Source: Prorocentrum cordatum (taxonomy: Eukaryota > Sar > Dinophyceae > Prorocentrales > Prorocentraceae). Taken from it: DNA of 64,000 nucleotides. Shown one piece after another: positions 1 to 11,814 of the stretch. Each line of letters begins with the position of its first letter. Position 1 is the first letter of the stretch. The translations under genes and the position numbers were made by a program. The notes beneath the pieces were generated by a model. That model was not told the origin of the DNA. It saw only the letters and a list, made by a program, of their open reading frames with translations, and made no database searches. The stretch covers positions 1-64,000 of the forward strand of contig CAUYUJ010021675.1 in assembly GCA_963575745.1 (NCBI GenBank), given 5' to 3'.

Positions 1-470
1 CGACGTGTCAGGGTAGGAGGTCGATCCACCTCCGAGCATTGCGTTTCGACGAGGATAGTTCGGTGCACACCGGCTGGTTGGCGTGTCAGGCCGCGCGCCT
101 GTTCGCACGCTTGTTTCTCGTGCGTGGATGGTTGGGGGCCGCGCGCGGCGGCCAGCAGCCACAAGCATGCGCTGGGGAGTGCGCAGTTGCTGTCGCAGCA
201 AAAAAAACTGCGGCGCACGCGATGGGAGCCCAGATTGGTTCCCAGCGGCTGGCGCACCTGGCGCTGGAGCACGTGGAACACTGGGCGCACGTGGAGCACT
301 CGCCGCACCTGGCGCGCCTGGCGCGCTTGGGCCTCCAGGGTGTCTGGTGCATCTGGAAACCGTGGCTTCTGTGGCGTTCTTACGCGATGTGCTGACGCCC
401 GCGTGTTGCTTATGCGTTGGGAGGGCGGGTGGGAGTGAGCAACACTGCTTACGGGCGGACGGGTAGCTTG
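1..470. repeat. GC-rich GGCGCACCTGGC-type minisatellite
   Basis: Short degenerate units such as GGCGCACCTGGCGC recur at 245-335, followed by a GGGAGGGCGGGTGGGA block near 418-436. The same unit and the same block recur at 58250-58480, so this is one dispersed repeat family. Open frames here exist on both strands and in several registers, which is expected of GC-rich repeats; none looks like a gene. Confidence 0.5.
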
Positions 471-499
471 ACCCCTCCCCCTGCCCCCTCCGCTAGGTC

Positions 500-975
500 T
501 GGTTGGGGGGGGCGCGGGCTGTTGGAGCGTCCAAGATGGCCCAAGAGGGCTCCAGATGGCCCAAGATTGCCTCCAAGATCGCTGAAGATAACCCCACATG
601 GTTCAAGGTAGGTTCCAGCATGCTTCAAGGACGCTCCAAGACGGCTCCAATTGACCACAGAGCTTCCCAAGGACCCCCCGAGAGCCCCAGCTGTTTCCAA
701 AACCTAAGGGGAACCAATGTGTTTTACACTCTCGCAGTTTCGCCTTCGATGGCCTCCTGATGGCTCAGGATGACTCCAGCAAGATGGCCCAAAGAGGCCC
801 AAAGGGGGCCACAGTAGCCCCCAGTGGAGCCCACAGACGCGACTTGTCTGGCTACGACGGGGAGACACTAATCAAGGACACCATTCTTATCGCCAGTGCG
901 CTCCAAGATGGCGCCCAGGGCCCCAAAGAGGACCTGCAAGAGAACCCCTAATAGGGCCCCAAGAGATCCCCAAAC
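500..975 (+). repeat. Degenerate CCCAAGAGGCCC repeat tract
   Basis: Units such as AAGATGGCCCAAGAGGGCTCC recur at irregular 10-25 bp spacing. The family recurs on this strand at 12420-12790, 21060-21620, 31415-31645, 48360-48690 and 59160-59300, and on the other strand at 13600-14180 and 16800-17110. No coding signal. Confidence 0.6.
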
Positions 976-1121
976 ACAGGCCTTCCAAACTGCCCCGACA
1001 AACCGCTCACGTCGAACGATCCGCGACGGATTTTCTGGTCGACTCCTGGGCTTGCTCGCTCTGGTCCCGACCTTCTGTTTGACGGCTGCCGCCCTGCCCC
1101 CCCCCCCGCTTTTCCACTGTA

Positions 1122-1297
1122 CCGTCGGGGCGTTGACCTAAGGAACCCTAAATAAGAAACGAGGCCCCTTTTTTCCATAAGTTAACCTTCGATTTCCTGT
1201 CGACAACATAAGGAAAGCATGAGGCAAGCTGTGAAACACTTAAGGAACGCGGAGCCCCTCCCCAACGAAAAGGGTTCCTTCTTCAGGGCCCCGACTG
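1122..1297 (+). mobile_element. TA-flanked MITE, family 1, copy 1
   Basis: A 176-bp element starting CCGTCGGGGC and ending GCCCCGACTG, with TA on each side (1120-1121 and 1298-1299). Inside the TIR the two ends stay partly complementary (AAGGAACCCT at both). It is closely similar to 3322-3498 and 12241-12412. The TA target and short TIR resemble non-autonomous Tc1/mariner-type elements; no transposase is in the window. Its first TIR base pair differs from copy 3 (CCGT instead of CAGT). Confidence 0.8.
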
Positions 1298-3321
1298 TAA
1301 TGCTCCCACGCCTGGGCTGGTGGCGATGTGTGAAGCGTCAGGAACTTCAATTTCAACTTGCGCGCACGAGGTGTGGCATCAGATCTACAGGGGTCCCTGA
1401 AACGGACGAAAGTCACATGGAAGGTCCACGACCCTCACTGGCCGATTGCCATCTGCGATTTGCAACCAAGTGATTGCCATTGTATTGTTGACTTCTCCTT
1501 GAGCAGCAGGGGCACCGAGGTGGACAGGCGCTGTCCGTAAGGGGACTGTGCAGACGATTCACGGCCAGAGCACGTCCCAGCAATTGGAATTGTGTGGCGG
1601 GGTCAGGCCAAAGGACCGATGCCACCTGGGACACTGCTTCGCTGGACAAGGGTGCTCGTCTCGATTAGGCGATCGGCCCGACGACGCGGCGAAACCTTGC
1701 GGCACCGGCAAGAATAATCTGACACACACGTGCCTGCTGGACTCCAGGCGCCCAATCAAGGATGATGAGACCGCAAGGGAGAGCTCGCCAGAAGGCGAAG
1801 GAACTGGCACTGCTCGTGCGAAGACCGAGCCCGCCCAGAGGAGCGCAGCTTACCGCCGTGGGCGCGGCCCATAGATCCCACGGGCGAGGGCGGGACTGCT
1901 GCTGCATCACGCGCCGAAGGCGGGACTGCTCCTACAACACGCGCCGCAAGAGCAAACACACATACGACCATCGATTCCGGACGACGATGGAAAGGCGGAA
2001 TCGCAGAACAACAGCGACGGCATCGACGAAGATCGGCCCGGCGGTCGACCGACTGGCGACCCTCCAGACGATGAAACTGCGTTTTCGCTTCGCCTTCGGC
2101 ATGACGAAGGATGCAAGGACGCCTTCATGGACGGGGTCGCAGGCTGGTGGCCGCTTCGCCGCGACTTCATCGAGCCAGACCCGACGGAATGCTCGCGAGC
2201 ACGCAGAATTAGAAAGACGTCTAGCGTCTAGACCGCCTCCTGCGAGAACGGATTGACGGCGATAGGACGATGGACCGTGTCGACCATCATCACGCTGAAC
2301 GCCGTACTGCCAAGAGTCAGGTCGCTCGTAAGAGTGGCGGCGCTGTCGAAGATCCAGCAATTTACGCGGTAAGTTTCCCTACGAACTGATGGGAGCAACA
2401 TGACTCGACATTGCCGCAACTATACTATCCGCTGTGTACGTCCCTGGCGACGTTTCGCGGCGCTCTTGTTCGTGTTTGCTGCTTGACAGCTGTCGGCCCC
2501 GAAGACCTTCTGAGTCAACAACCTTGGCTGCATGTGTAACGTCATCGTCGAAACCCGTAGTTCTCAATCGCGCATTTGCGGCCAACACGTCAAATACCTG
2601 ATGTGCCTGCTTGTGTGCCACCATTCGCTGGTGCACTTGAACTGATCAACTCCTACGCAAGGCAGACGTTACCACCGCTTACTGAGACTGGTGTTGGCTT
2701 CCAAGGATGCGTGATTCATGAAGCATGGCACGATTCATGGAAATCTGGCTTCCGTGCTACGTGTTGTCGTGGTGCGCAGACTGCCAGGACTGCCGGGCTG
2801 CGATGATGACCGTGGTCTTCACAGCAGATGCCAGGGAGGGGCGGGCAGAGGACTAGGACTCCACGACTCGGGATGCCAGCTTGGTGGTCCGCAGCCCCGT
2901 GGACGAGTTACGGCGCGCTGAGAAGCCCCGCGATACTGCGCGAGACCTCCCAGGTGAAGGCCGACCCCCACCCCCGACCCTACCGCCCCCTCCCGTGTCC
3001 CCCTTACCCATCGGTCGGAAGAAGTGGGTAGAAACATGAAGTATGAAGACGTTGGAAATAGATTGGGTTTCCGCCCGCCTCCTGAAGAGGAGGGAAGAGG
3101 GAACACCACTCGACGCTTGAAGTAGGAAGGCGCTCGAAGTAGAGTGGAATCTGGGAATCCAAAAATACCTACTTACAACGACCGAGGGGTACTTCTCCTC
3201 CACCGTGCCCCTGGCTCCCTCTTCCTGCCGCGGTCGCACCCCGCGGGGCCCGCGCCCAGTGGCGGCATGCAGCGGGTCCTACGTGCTCCCCGGGAGCGGC
3301 CGCACATGGCCTCTGGCGGTA
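1298..3321. other. No confident gene; unassigned sequence between two MITEs
   Basis: No frame resembles a known family. One stretch at about 1975-2220 on the plus strand (ACGACGATGGAAAGGCGG onward) reads as an acidic, protein-like frame without stops. It could be a scrap of a retroelement polyprotein, but I cannot place it. The rest shows no repeat structure obvious by eye. Confidence 0.3.
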
Positions 3322-3498
3322 CCGTCGGGGCGTTGACCTAAGGAGCCCCAAAATAAGGAACGAGGCCCCTTTTTTCCATAAGTTAACCTTCGATTTCCTG
3401 TCGACAACATCAGGAAAACCTGAGGCCAGCTGCGAAACACTTAAGGGACGCGGAGCCCCTCCCCAACGAAAAAGCTTCCTTCTTCAAGGCCCCGACTG
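3322..3498 (+). mobile_element. TA-flanked MITE, family 1, copy 2
   Basis: 177 bp, with CCGTCGGGGC and GCCCCGACTG ends and flanking TA at 3320-3321 and 3499-3500. The interior is nearly the same as copy 1 (AACGAGGCCCC, CCATAAGTTAACCTTCG). It differs by small substitutions, so the copies were amplified from a common source. Confidence 0.8.
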
Positions 3499-3499
3499 T

Positions 3500-4290
3500 A
3501 TCCGTGATCTTTGCAGCTGGTGCTGGCTCTCACTCAGGCAGCGGCTGGGCGGAGGGAATGGGAAGAGGGAGGCAGGAGTGCCCAGGATGTGCGGGAGTCA
3601 AAGGTGCCGCCGCCGCCGCCACGGTTGTCGCCGTCCTCACTGTCGCCGTCGTCGTCGCCCCTCCCCCCCTCCCGGATGGGGAGGGGGAGGGCGTGGGGGA
3701 GAGTAGCAGGTAGCAGGGGTGCAGGCAGGGAGCATAAGCCGGGTGGAGTGAGTGGAGGGAGAGGAGGAGAGGTAGGGAGACGAAGGGGGAAGAGGAGACG
3801 AACCGGGGGGAGGGCGCATGTCTTGCTGGAGCCGCCCCCTCCGTCCTAGAGAGCTCTTCCAAGCCTCTTCGGATTGTCTGCAGGACGTCTTCTGACTGCT
3901 CCTGCCGGTGCTCTGGAGGTGCGGGGGTGGGTGGGAGGGGTGGCACGAGCCGAATGACACACAACGGCCAAGGAACCTGGAGTTCAAAGGAGAAGGGGGG
4001 GCCATCAGAGGATGCGGGGAGGATGCAAAAGCTGGCGTCCGCCCTATTTGCCAAGACGTAGACCAACAACCACTTGGACCGATGAAATCGGACCAACGCG
4101 ACCGCTCGCAGCGACGCGGGAAAGCCACAACGCTGAGGTCCGACCCCCCGTGGGGCTCAACATCATGCCCTAGCGGGGCTAGCCTGTAGGCTCTGCACTA
4201 GATTGTCCACGCTGTAGGTCGCCAGCGCGGGACTCTCGCGCGCTATCCCTGTAACAGAACCCGCTCCTGTCGCATCGCGTGCTACTGAAA
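3500..4290. other. GC-skewed low-complexity tract, no gene seen
   Basis: A short CCGCCG run at 3608-3620, then a G-rich stretch with GGGGGAGGG motifs at 3660-3830. The long minus-strand frames here are proline/serine-rich products of that composition and match nothing recognisable. Confidence 0.35.
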
Positions 4291-4373
4291 GTCCCACCAG
4301 CCCTTCAGGGCGTGCTTGGTTCAAGGCGTTTCCTCTTCCAACCCCCTTTTTCCTTTTCGGGGACGGGTTTATT
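4291..4373 (+). repeat. Short dispersed repeat with 3' hairpin, copy a
   Basis: Begins CCCACCAGCCCTTCAGGGCG and continues to a TCCTCTTCCAACCCC segment and a terminal TTCGGGG hairpin followed by GGGTTTATT. Related copies are at 31206-31265, 47938-48020, 54381-54610 and 57618-57707. The fixed order (CCAGCCC, GGGCG, TCCTCTTCCA, hairpin) suggests a SINE-like or retroelement 3'-end family. GGTTCAAGG at 4318-4326 loosely resembles a tRNA B box, which is weak evidence. Confidence 0.45.
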
Positions 4374-4984
4374 AAACGCCCATCCCCCCAGGCGACCAGC
4401 AGCAATCCGAGACCAAGTGAAAAGAAAGGGTCAGGGGCTCCATGAGGTAGTGAACTGAGACCCTGTTTTGTACGATCACGTCGTAGACGTATCGGGATAT
4501 CCCATAGCTTCTCCCTCAATGGCACGCAGGGCGAAAGGACAACTATATAATACACGGGATGAGACGGATAACTATGGTGGATGTGGCCTGTATCCGACAT
4601 TCAGGTTCGATTGTGCCTCACAAGTGTATGGCAAACAAAGCGGGTAGCGCTACCTTGAGCCAAGGCAACACCGGACATGGATCATGACGTTCACTATTTG
4701 ATCCACCCACTGAGCCCGTTCAAAGTCGGGAACGGGGGCCGAACGTCAGGTCCAGTCCTAAAATACAATCACAAGGTAAGAAGGGACAACAAATATATTA
4801 CTTGCCCCGCAGTACAAGAAGTCAAGGCAAGCCAGAAACAGCATATAAACGTATGGTCTGTCATGGGCCAGACCACATGACAGACCACATATCAGCATGG
4901 GTCATCACGGGCCAAGCCACATGATCACCCGCAGAGAATTAAGGTGAACACGATTGACTAATCCGTGAATGACATTAAAAAATA
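4374..4984. other. Unassigned, relatively AT-rich
   Basis: Base composition is visibly less GC-rich than most of the window and continues so through the copia remnant to the right. No gene or repeat recognised. Confidence 0.3.
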
Positions 4985-7275
4985 TTGACCTCATGTTTGA
5001 ATGACAGCGTACATTCCATAACTTGCAGCAGTAGCTCACGATCAATACAGACTTTGGTATGACCACCGGCTGTCATATCTTGTGGGTCAAACCACTCTAC
5101 GCTATGAGCGACGCCCCGATCCTTCATTTTTCATATCCAGCTGACCTGCCCTCCTAAGGCACACGCAGTGGACTTCTGCAAATCCTTACTTGATAGAAAC
5201 TTGAAATCCGACTCGGCGTCTACGGTGAGGATAGCCACTATGCTCAGACCATCTATGCTTAAGATATGCTTAAGTTGTGTCGGCATTGGTGGTCCAGCCT
5301 TCACCTCGTGTAGCGCCGCAATGTAGCGTGGCAGTCTTCCAATTTATGGGCTGCAGCGATGGTTTCAGCTGAGTAGCTGGAGCGCGACATGCAGCGCGCG
5401 TCGAAAAGATGTACAACTGCCTTTCAATTGGGCGCGCGTCCGCACGATAACAGGCTGGCTCCTCGGATGCCGCACCCATCAGCTTCGCCATCGGCCTCGC
5501 AGTTGAGGCGACGATAGCCGGAGTCAATATGAAGGTCTACCTCTCGTGTCGGAACCACGAGTTGCTATATTATTTAATCGGGATGTTGTTGAAATTTGCG
5601 CGTCGCGGCATTGAGTCTCCGTATTTGTAGGTTAGTGTTGTACACGCTGCAGTAAAACTCAATCCGAATCTTTTTAAGGCTCTAGGGCTGCGGCGGTATA
5701 GGGCTATCAGGCTATGGGGCTATAAAGATATAGGGCTACAGGGTTGTAGGGCTACACGGCTGTGTGGCTATAGGGCAATAGGGCTACAAGGCTATTGGGC
5801 TAGAGTGCTATAGGGCTATTGGGCTATCAGGGCCACAGGGCTATAATGCTCTAGGGCTATAAGGCTATAGGGCTACAAGGCTAGGGGCTATAAGGCTATA
5901 GGGCTGTAGTGCTACAGAACTATAGAGCCACAGGGCACCTAAATCGGCGGCGACGCTACCGAACTTGCGTGATTAATGCATATGCTAACGCACCACGTAG
6001 GCTAATGAACATATCAAGTGCGATTGTCGTTGTCTTCTCTTATGCTACAGTGCCCGTGAGTTCTGGGTGCTGCATGGAACGAAGTTCTTTGATGTACTCA
6101 TCCTGATCCAATTGGACGCGGCCGCCTTCGTTCTCGGCGTAGCGTGCGGCGCAGTTCGTATAGCTTTGCTTCTGACATTTACACGCGCCATACGTACCCT
6201 CTACACACTTGACGCACTTATCCATGGTATCCTCGACTCCTGCCATGTTTATGTCATCAACGTGCTTGGCTGTTAGGAGGTTTGGACTTGTCTCGGAGTT
6301 CTCGTCGTGCGAAGTAGGTGTCGGCCCATGGCCTCTTGCGCTGGCCCCGGATGTGAAGGGGAAGGCCCTGCGGGCATCCTTGGTGCCGACGACGGGCTTT
6401 CAGCGCTGCAGGCAGCGCATGGTTCCGTCGCGAGCCGCGAAGCCCGGCAGCGCGCGCAGCGCCGATGCTGAGCCAGGTGGGGGAGCAAAGCAGACCATGT
6501 GTTCCTCGCCAGTGGCTTCTGCCAGCCCACGATAAGCCTTGCCAATACACATGGGCGCCATGATCCACGATTTCAGGCGCGCGGCCGCGCTTGCGAGCAG
6601 TCTTTAACTTGCTCGACGAGCCGCGCCTGCGAAGGTTTCCACATCGGAGGCCTCGGCATCCATGAAGCCGCGAAAGGCCCGGGAAAGTCGGATGGTTCGT
6701 TCCATTTCGCCCGTTTCATTCTTCACGAACTTCCACTTGGACACGAATTTAGGTGTCATGATGTGAGTGGCGTTATTCATATCCTGCGCATTGAAGCATT
6801 TGCTACCATGCGATATTTCGAATTCCGCGTGCAAAGCCATGGTTTTTTTGGCCGAGTTCGCCTGCGCGTCAGCCTTCGTCGGGGGGTCGTCTTTCTTGAC
6901 GACCGCGGCCGTCTTATATTCGGCCGTGGCATAGACGCGCATATTGGTCATCTGTCCGGCGCTCAATGTTTGGGGCTGTTGTTCTGCTAGAACGATTCTA
7001 GCCATGTCAGTAGCGAAGCAAAGCTCAACGCACTGGCCGTGTTCGTCCGAATCGAATTCGTAGGTTTCGTCGTACTCGGTGGCGCAGGGCGCCGGGAAGT
7101 TCTCATAAGTATCATCGTGACGATCGCAGACAATGTCCTGCAAGTGTCCTTGCTCCTCGCTGGCTACAGTCACGTGCGCGTGATTTCCTGCGATCATGTC
7201 CGTGGCGACTGAATAGAAGGACCCCCATGGCGTGGTCTCATGTAGAGCTTTTCCTCTGGGAGTCCTATGTGCCAC
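4985..7275 (-). pseudogene. Ty1/copia-like pol remnant (RT to RNase H)
   Basis: Read on the minus strand, degraded but ordered copia polyprotein motifs appear. First is SKWKFVKNETGEMERTIRLS with RGFMDAEASDVETFAG (about 6760-6610), the N-terminal part of the RT domain. Next comes EEHMVCFAPPPGSASALR (about 6500-6445) and KPVVGTKDARRAF. KHVDDINMAG (about 6275-6245) corresponds to the catalytic copia VDD box, then LDQDEYIKELR and SLRGALAYALITQV. To the left of a minisatellite (5688-5935) follow GCGIRGASLLSC and SSKDLQKSTACALGG, then HSVEWFDPQDMTAGGHTK, matching the RNase H end. Several in-frame stops (including a TGA just before KPVVGT) and frame changes show it is dead. Family assignment rests on motif order; it looks like the copia type common in dinoflagellates. 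Confidence 0.7.
5688..5935 (+). repeat. GGGCTATA minisatellite inside the copia remnant
   Basis: About 25 degenerate copies of a 9-11 bp unit (GGGCTATAGG, GGGCTACAAGG). It separates the RT-side and RNase H-side halves of the copia pol remnant, so it either expanded within or was inserted into that element after its arrival. Confidence 0.85.
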
Positions 7276-9225
7276 GCTTCCATGATATGCGCCTCTAATT
7301 CATTTCAGATTCCTCGGTAATGGTCGGGCGTCTTCTATCGAGCGCGGCTGGGACTAGAAGCTGCTCTTCCTGTTGAGCGTTGCCGCCCCGTGCTGGTGCG
7401 CCCGCCAGGTTTCTCAGACTTAGATAGGTATTCGTCGAAGCCTGCTAGAATATTTGAAGATTTGAAGCGTTGGATTCTTCGTGCGTGTGTAGATCCAGTG
7501 ATGCCGTGGATGAAGGGCTGGTCCTTCGGATTCGTAGTAGTGGAGTCCTGTCAACGTCGATGTCGTAGCATGCCAGAATGCAACGGTCAGCATATGGCAC
7601 TGCAGGTCACCCGCGGATGCTCTTAGCCAGACGCACAATTACTACGCTATCTACTCGGGAAAAATAAAATGAGAAACTGCAAAGCTAAGTGTACCTTAGG
7701 CGAGAGACGGCTCGCCGCGGTCGTCCGCGCATTTCCTTGCTCGGTCGGCAAGAGGCCGGAAACCGCGGCAGGTTTCCCAGCGGCCAGGCTCGCGACGAAG
7801 GCCAGCGCAGCGCGCGCGGCCGCTGCGTCGGAGCCAATCTCGCGGACCATCAGCACTTGTAGGTACAGTGTACGACGTCAGTCTGGATACTGTGCGAGAG
7901 CTTCTCGACCGCCGACTTGAACTGCAATCTGACCTCGGTCAGGGCAATTGCGGGCGATGGGGCGTGGGCCAGTCCATCCACCCCAGTCGTCTCTCGCTGT
8001 GGTCGGGCAGTGGTAGTCCACGAGATCGCCGGGCTGATATTGGTGATGTCCTGCTGCCGTTGTTTTGGTGCGTAGGGCTTGGTTAGCGTTGGCTACTGCT
8101 GCGGCTTGATAAAAGAGTGACAGCTAATTTCCCTGATTCTTCGCCCCCCACTGTGATCCGACGTTTCCGCCCCTTGCTCGTGGCCCAATGCTTACCGGGA
8201 GGTCTGGTAGACAGACCGGTCGTCGGCCATGTAGCGCCTGATATTGCGATGCGCCGTAGTAGAACGCACACGCACTGCAGACAAATAAGCACTCGTGCAG
8301 TAGGCGGGCGAAAACTAATTGGATTCTGTGGCGTCAGAGTTCTTCGTCCATGACGTGTGAGCTTTTTCTGAGGCCTTGCCCACCCCGAAACAATACCAAA
8401 GCTGCCTCCAAGCAGCTATCACGGCCACTGACGTTCCTCAGGACCGCCTGGCGCTTACATGCATGCGGTGAGTACTAGAATTACCAACACATTGCGACAT
8501 ACACGCATCGTATACATACCATTACAAGCCCATGGCAGCCCCCTGAACACGTCAATCGTGAATGTGAAGCTGCACCAAAGCTGCGATATCGCACGCCTTA
8601 TCGACTCAATCGAGATACTATCGGAGACCTCGGGGGTTATCGGGATGAAACAGAAATCTCACAACCAGCACATCCGTCTTTGTCTCGATCCGGGTCGCGC
8701 GTTCGCAGGCGAGGCGGATATTCGTGACGGTGAAAGCGCTCCGTGCCTAGCCAGGGACATGCCATGTGACAAAGTGATACCCCCCTCCCTGGCGTGCCCA
8801 ACGCGATGACCCCAATCCTTAATTGTCCCGCGTGCCTTGCGCGTGCGGCCCGTGGTTGTACTAGGGTTGTCCCGTGGCCGTGCGGTGGCCGGGCGGATGT
8901 CCCGTGCGTTTCCGCGGTTGTCCTATGACGGTGCCCCGTGGATAAGCACGAAAGGACATCAGAAGATACCGGAGAGCTGTAAGGATGAGTTGAACGTGAC
9001 TGCAACAGCTGTATGCGTGAGAAGACTTCAGGCTAGCAGAATGGTAAAAGTCAGAGGTTGACCGAGGAGCGGGGGTAGGGCCCGCACGGCCACGCGACTC
9101 CCGCGATGCACGGGCGGCACCACGGCGTACACCGCGACGCGCTCGCACACTGCGCTTCGCACAACGGCTCGCACCACAACGCCCACTCGCTACGACGACG
9201 CGGATGCGTCAGGCCCTCGTCTCGC
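7276..9225. other. Possible upstream portion of the copia remnant; no clear gene
   Basis: This lies on the 5' side of the minus-strand copia pol. Fragments on that strand around 8090-8340 look vaguely like a decayed polyprotein region, but stops and frame changes prevent firm assignment. The plus-strand frame at 8459-8809 has no recognisable motif. No LTR pair was identified. Confidence 0.25.
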
Positions 9226-9409
9226 CGTCGCTCGGACGTCCATCTCCCGTGCATTTGCCGGTCTCGTGCGTGTTTTTTTTTTCTCTCGATGGTCCAGGAT
9301 GCTCCTCAAGGGTCCTCCTCCTCCTGCTCCTCCTCCTCCTCCTCCTCCTCCTCCTCCCTCTACAGTTGGGCCCTCGCCGAGGAAAAAAGGCACACCTCCG
9401 AGCGATGCC
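9226..9409 (+). mobile_element. MITE family 2, copy 1, with internal TCC expansion
   Basis: Starts CGTCGCTCGGACGTCC and ends TCCGAGCGATG/CC, matching copies at 30572-30696, 47697-47824 and 55911-56032. Internally it keeps the GATGGTCCAGGATGCTCCTC segment. A (TCC)n tract (about 9313-9358) makes this copy longer than the ~122-128 bp of the others. Confidence 0.65.
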
Positions 9410-9559
9410 CGGCTCGTGGACCGGCCCCGGCGCCCCAAACCCGCAGGGCCGCCACGCGCTGGCGCGCACCCGGCCCTCCGCGGCGGAGCAGCCCCGCCCG
9501 CCGGGGCCCACGCCGCGCCCCGCCGGGGAACGGAAGCTCTAAGTGCCCCCAGACACCAG

Positions 9560-9763
9560 GGAGGAGGAGGAGGAGGAGGAGGAGGAGGAGGAGGAGGAGG
9601 AGGAGGACCTCGAGGAGGAGGAGGAGGAGGAGGAGGACCTCGAGGAGGAGGAGGAGGAGGAGGAGGAGGAGGAGGAGGACCTCGAGGAGAAGGAGGAGAA
9701 GGAGGAGGAGGACCTCGAGGAGGAGGAGGAGGCGGAGGAGGAGGAGGAGGAGGAGGAGGAGGA
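9560..9763 (+). repeat. (GGA)n microsatellite with GACCTCGAG interruptions
   Basis: About 200 bp of GGA triplets broken at intervals by GACCTCGAG. All frames across it are open (poly-Glu, poly-Gly or poly-Arg; poly-Pro, Ser or Leu on the other strand), explaining the long spurious frames here. Confidence 0.9.
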
Positions 9764-10780
9764 CTCCACCGTCCTGAGACGGGCCCACATGCAACGCCCC
9801 ATCGCTGTTTCGGCGTCTGGGAAGGCACGAGGCGACGATACCTCCAGAGCGGGGGGCCACCACCGGGACCGAGTCCCAGGCCCGGGGCGCCAGACCGCCG
9901 ACCGCGCATGGTACATGGGGGCTCGGCCACACGGAACTAGCTCAGCCCTCTCTGTCCTTCCCGCTGCTGCTAGCCGCGCGCCTGGCACTGGCTGCGGCCC
10001 CCACGCCAATGGCCTGAGCGCGGAGCTGGCCGGCGAGGACCCGAAGGCTGGGCCATTGGGTGGGCTCGTGCCGTCGCCACAGCTCGATGGGCTCTGGACA
10101 GTGCTGCCGCTCATCCGGGCCCTCAAGTCAGCGCACCCCTGCCATCGGGCCGCTCTCCCGTCCCACCAGGGCACGCGGGCTCGCGGCCTCAGCACCGCCC
10201 ACCATGGTGCAGGCACCCGTGTGACTCCAATGCAGATCACCGATCGGATACGTGTCTTCACGCAACGCCCCGCCGTTGCCACTCAACCAGCCGACCTCGA
10301 TCGCGAGACTGCCTTCGCCACCAGGGGCACCGTTACGGATGAACCTGGCCCGCCGACCTCATGGACCGAAGCCGTTGCGTCATCCGAGCAGATGGAGACC
10401 AGTCCAGACTGCACAGCAGTCGCGTACAACCAAGGAAGCGACCTCATTCAAGATACTGGCAACGTTCACAGCACACCAGATGACCCCATCGAGGACCCAG
10501 ACGATGGAGGGTATATCCTGGCGCTGCAACAATGGGCTACCAGCCTTCCACACATCCAACATAGCGTCCAGGGGCAGTCATGACTACGTCTTGACAAATT
10601 CCAAAGAGCACACCACGCCTGGAACGACCTCCATCAGGCCTTCCGATCGCCTGCTCGCCTTGGGGCCTCTCCCCGGGCAAGCCTCCAGGCGAGCCTCGAT
10701 GCCCACAGCTAGCACACCAGTGCTAGCCTCTCCAAATTCCTGAATGCGCTGCGCGAACCGCTGGCAACTGTTCCGTAGCC
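9764..10780 (+). other. Weak protein-like frames, unassigned
   Basis: From about 10290 to 10583 one plus-strand frame reads with balanced composition (for example TPDDPIEDPDDGGYILALQQ). A second frame from about 10595 includes LDKFQRAHHAWNDLHQAFRS and then a stop. These look more protein-like than the surrounding GC noise and could be a decayed retroelement gag or host exon. I recognise no family. The frame is open from the GGA tract to the left, so its apparent start is meaningless. Confidence 0.25.
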
Positions 10781-11055
10781 TTAGCCCTGCCCTGGTTCAC
10801 TGAGGTTCCGAGGCGCGCATGCCAACGCGCGCTAATAGCCGGCGCCTGTTGCTCGGGTGTGCAGACAGGGTGTGCCATTCCCTGATCGCCACAGACCCGC
10901 CTTGCTTTCCAACTGGGGTCTTTTACAGACCGCGCCAGGGGTAGGGATTCCCCACCCCTGTACGTTTTGAGGCACCTCCCGCCATTGTGAGGTTGGCCTG
11001 GGCGGCATTCACAACCCACCGGGCAAGGACAGGCAGATTGGTCCGAACTGTCGCG

Positions 11056-11095
<40 letters not shown>

Positions 11096-11290
11096 TTCCC
11101 TCTCTGGCCCTCCCTCTGATCTGTTTGTCCTCTCTCTCTCACTCTCTCTCTCTCTATATATATATATCCCTCTCTGGCCCTCCCTCTGATCTGTTTGTCC
11201 TCTCTCTCACTCTCTCTCTCTCTATCCCTCCCTCTGTCTGCCTCTCCCTCTCTCTCTCTCTCGCTCTCTCTCTCTCGCTCCCCTCTTCGA
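11056..11290 (+). repeat. CT/TA-rich repeat with a duplicated ~70-bp block
   Basis: (CT)n followed by (TA)n, then CCCTCTCTGGCCCTCCCTCT, a block that occurs twice (about 11098 and 11168), then more (CT)n. Non-coding simple sequence. Confidence 0.85.
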
Positions 11291-11445
11291 CCCAGTGCTT
11301 GCATTGCCGCTGCCAGGCTCCCTATTAGAGAGCACCGGGACTCGTAACCCAGAGCCGCCATGGGGAACCGAGGGCGAGGAGGGCAGGCCACGACGGGGCG
11401 CAGAGGCGGAGGTGCGCACGGGGAGAGGAGGACGAGAGCGGGCCT

Positions 11446-11602
11446 CGGGGGCCACGTGCGAACCTGACCCTGCCCCCCACGATTTCTGAGGGGGAGGGTG
11501 GGGTTCACTTCGCTCGGGAGCTCCCGGGCGAGGTGAACCCCAAACCCCACCCTCCCCCTCAGAAATCGTGAGGGGCAGGGGCAAGGTTCGCACGTGGCCC
11601 CC
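11446..11602. repeat. Long near-perfect hairpin (~75-bp arms)
   Basis: The arms are inverted complements centred on CGGGAGCTCCCG at 11515-11526. GGCCACGTGCGAACCT on the left is mirrored by AGGTTCGCACGTGGCC on the right, and CACGATTTCTGAGGGGGAGG by CCTCCCCCTCAGAAATCGTG. Differences are a 5-6 bp indel and a few mismatches. A 13-bp direct repeat (ACGAGAGCGGGCC) lies just outside each arm (11431-11443 and 11603-11615) and could be a target duplication. It may be a foldback or MITE insertion; RNA from it would form a strong stem. Confidence 0.8.
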
Positions 11603-11814
11603 TACGAGAGCGGGCCGGAGAGGAGAGGCGAGGGCGAGCGCTGCTCCTCGGCCCTGGGCTGCCGGGCAGGCGCGTCCGCGCTCCGCGCCGGGGCCGCCCT
11701 CTCGGCCGGCACCGCGCGGCGCGCCGCGGCGGCCTTCTCGGCCCAGGACGGCGCGGCGCGGCCCGCGGCGGGTGGCTCCTCGAGATCTGCGAAGGGAGGG
11801 GAGGAGGCGAAGCC

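Noticed and set aside
4318-4326. tRNA B box (GGTTCAAGG) suggesting a tRNA gene
   Set aside because: No A box at the right distance and no cloverleaf could be drawn; kept only as a weak note for the short dispersed repeat.
9543-10583. Glu-rich 346-codon frame
   Set aside because: The first third is (GGA)n; the start is arbitrary. Only the last part is weakly protein-like and is noted separately.
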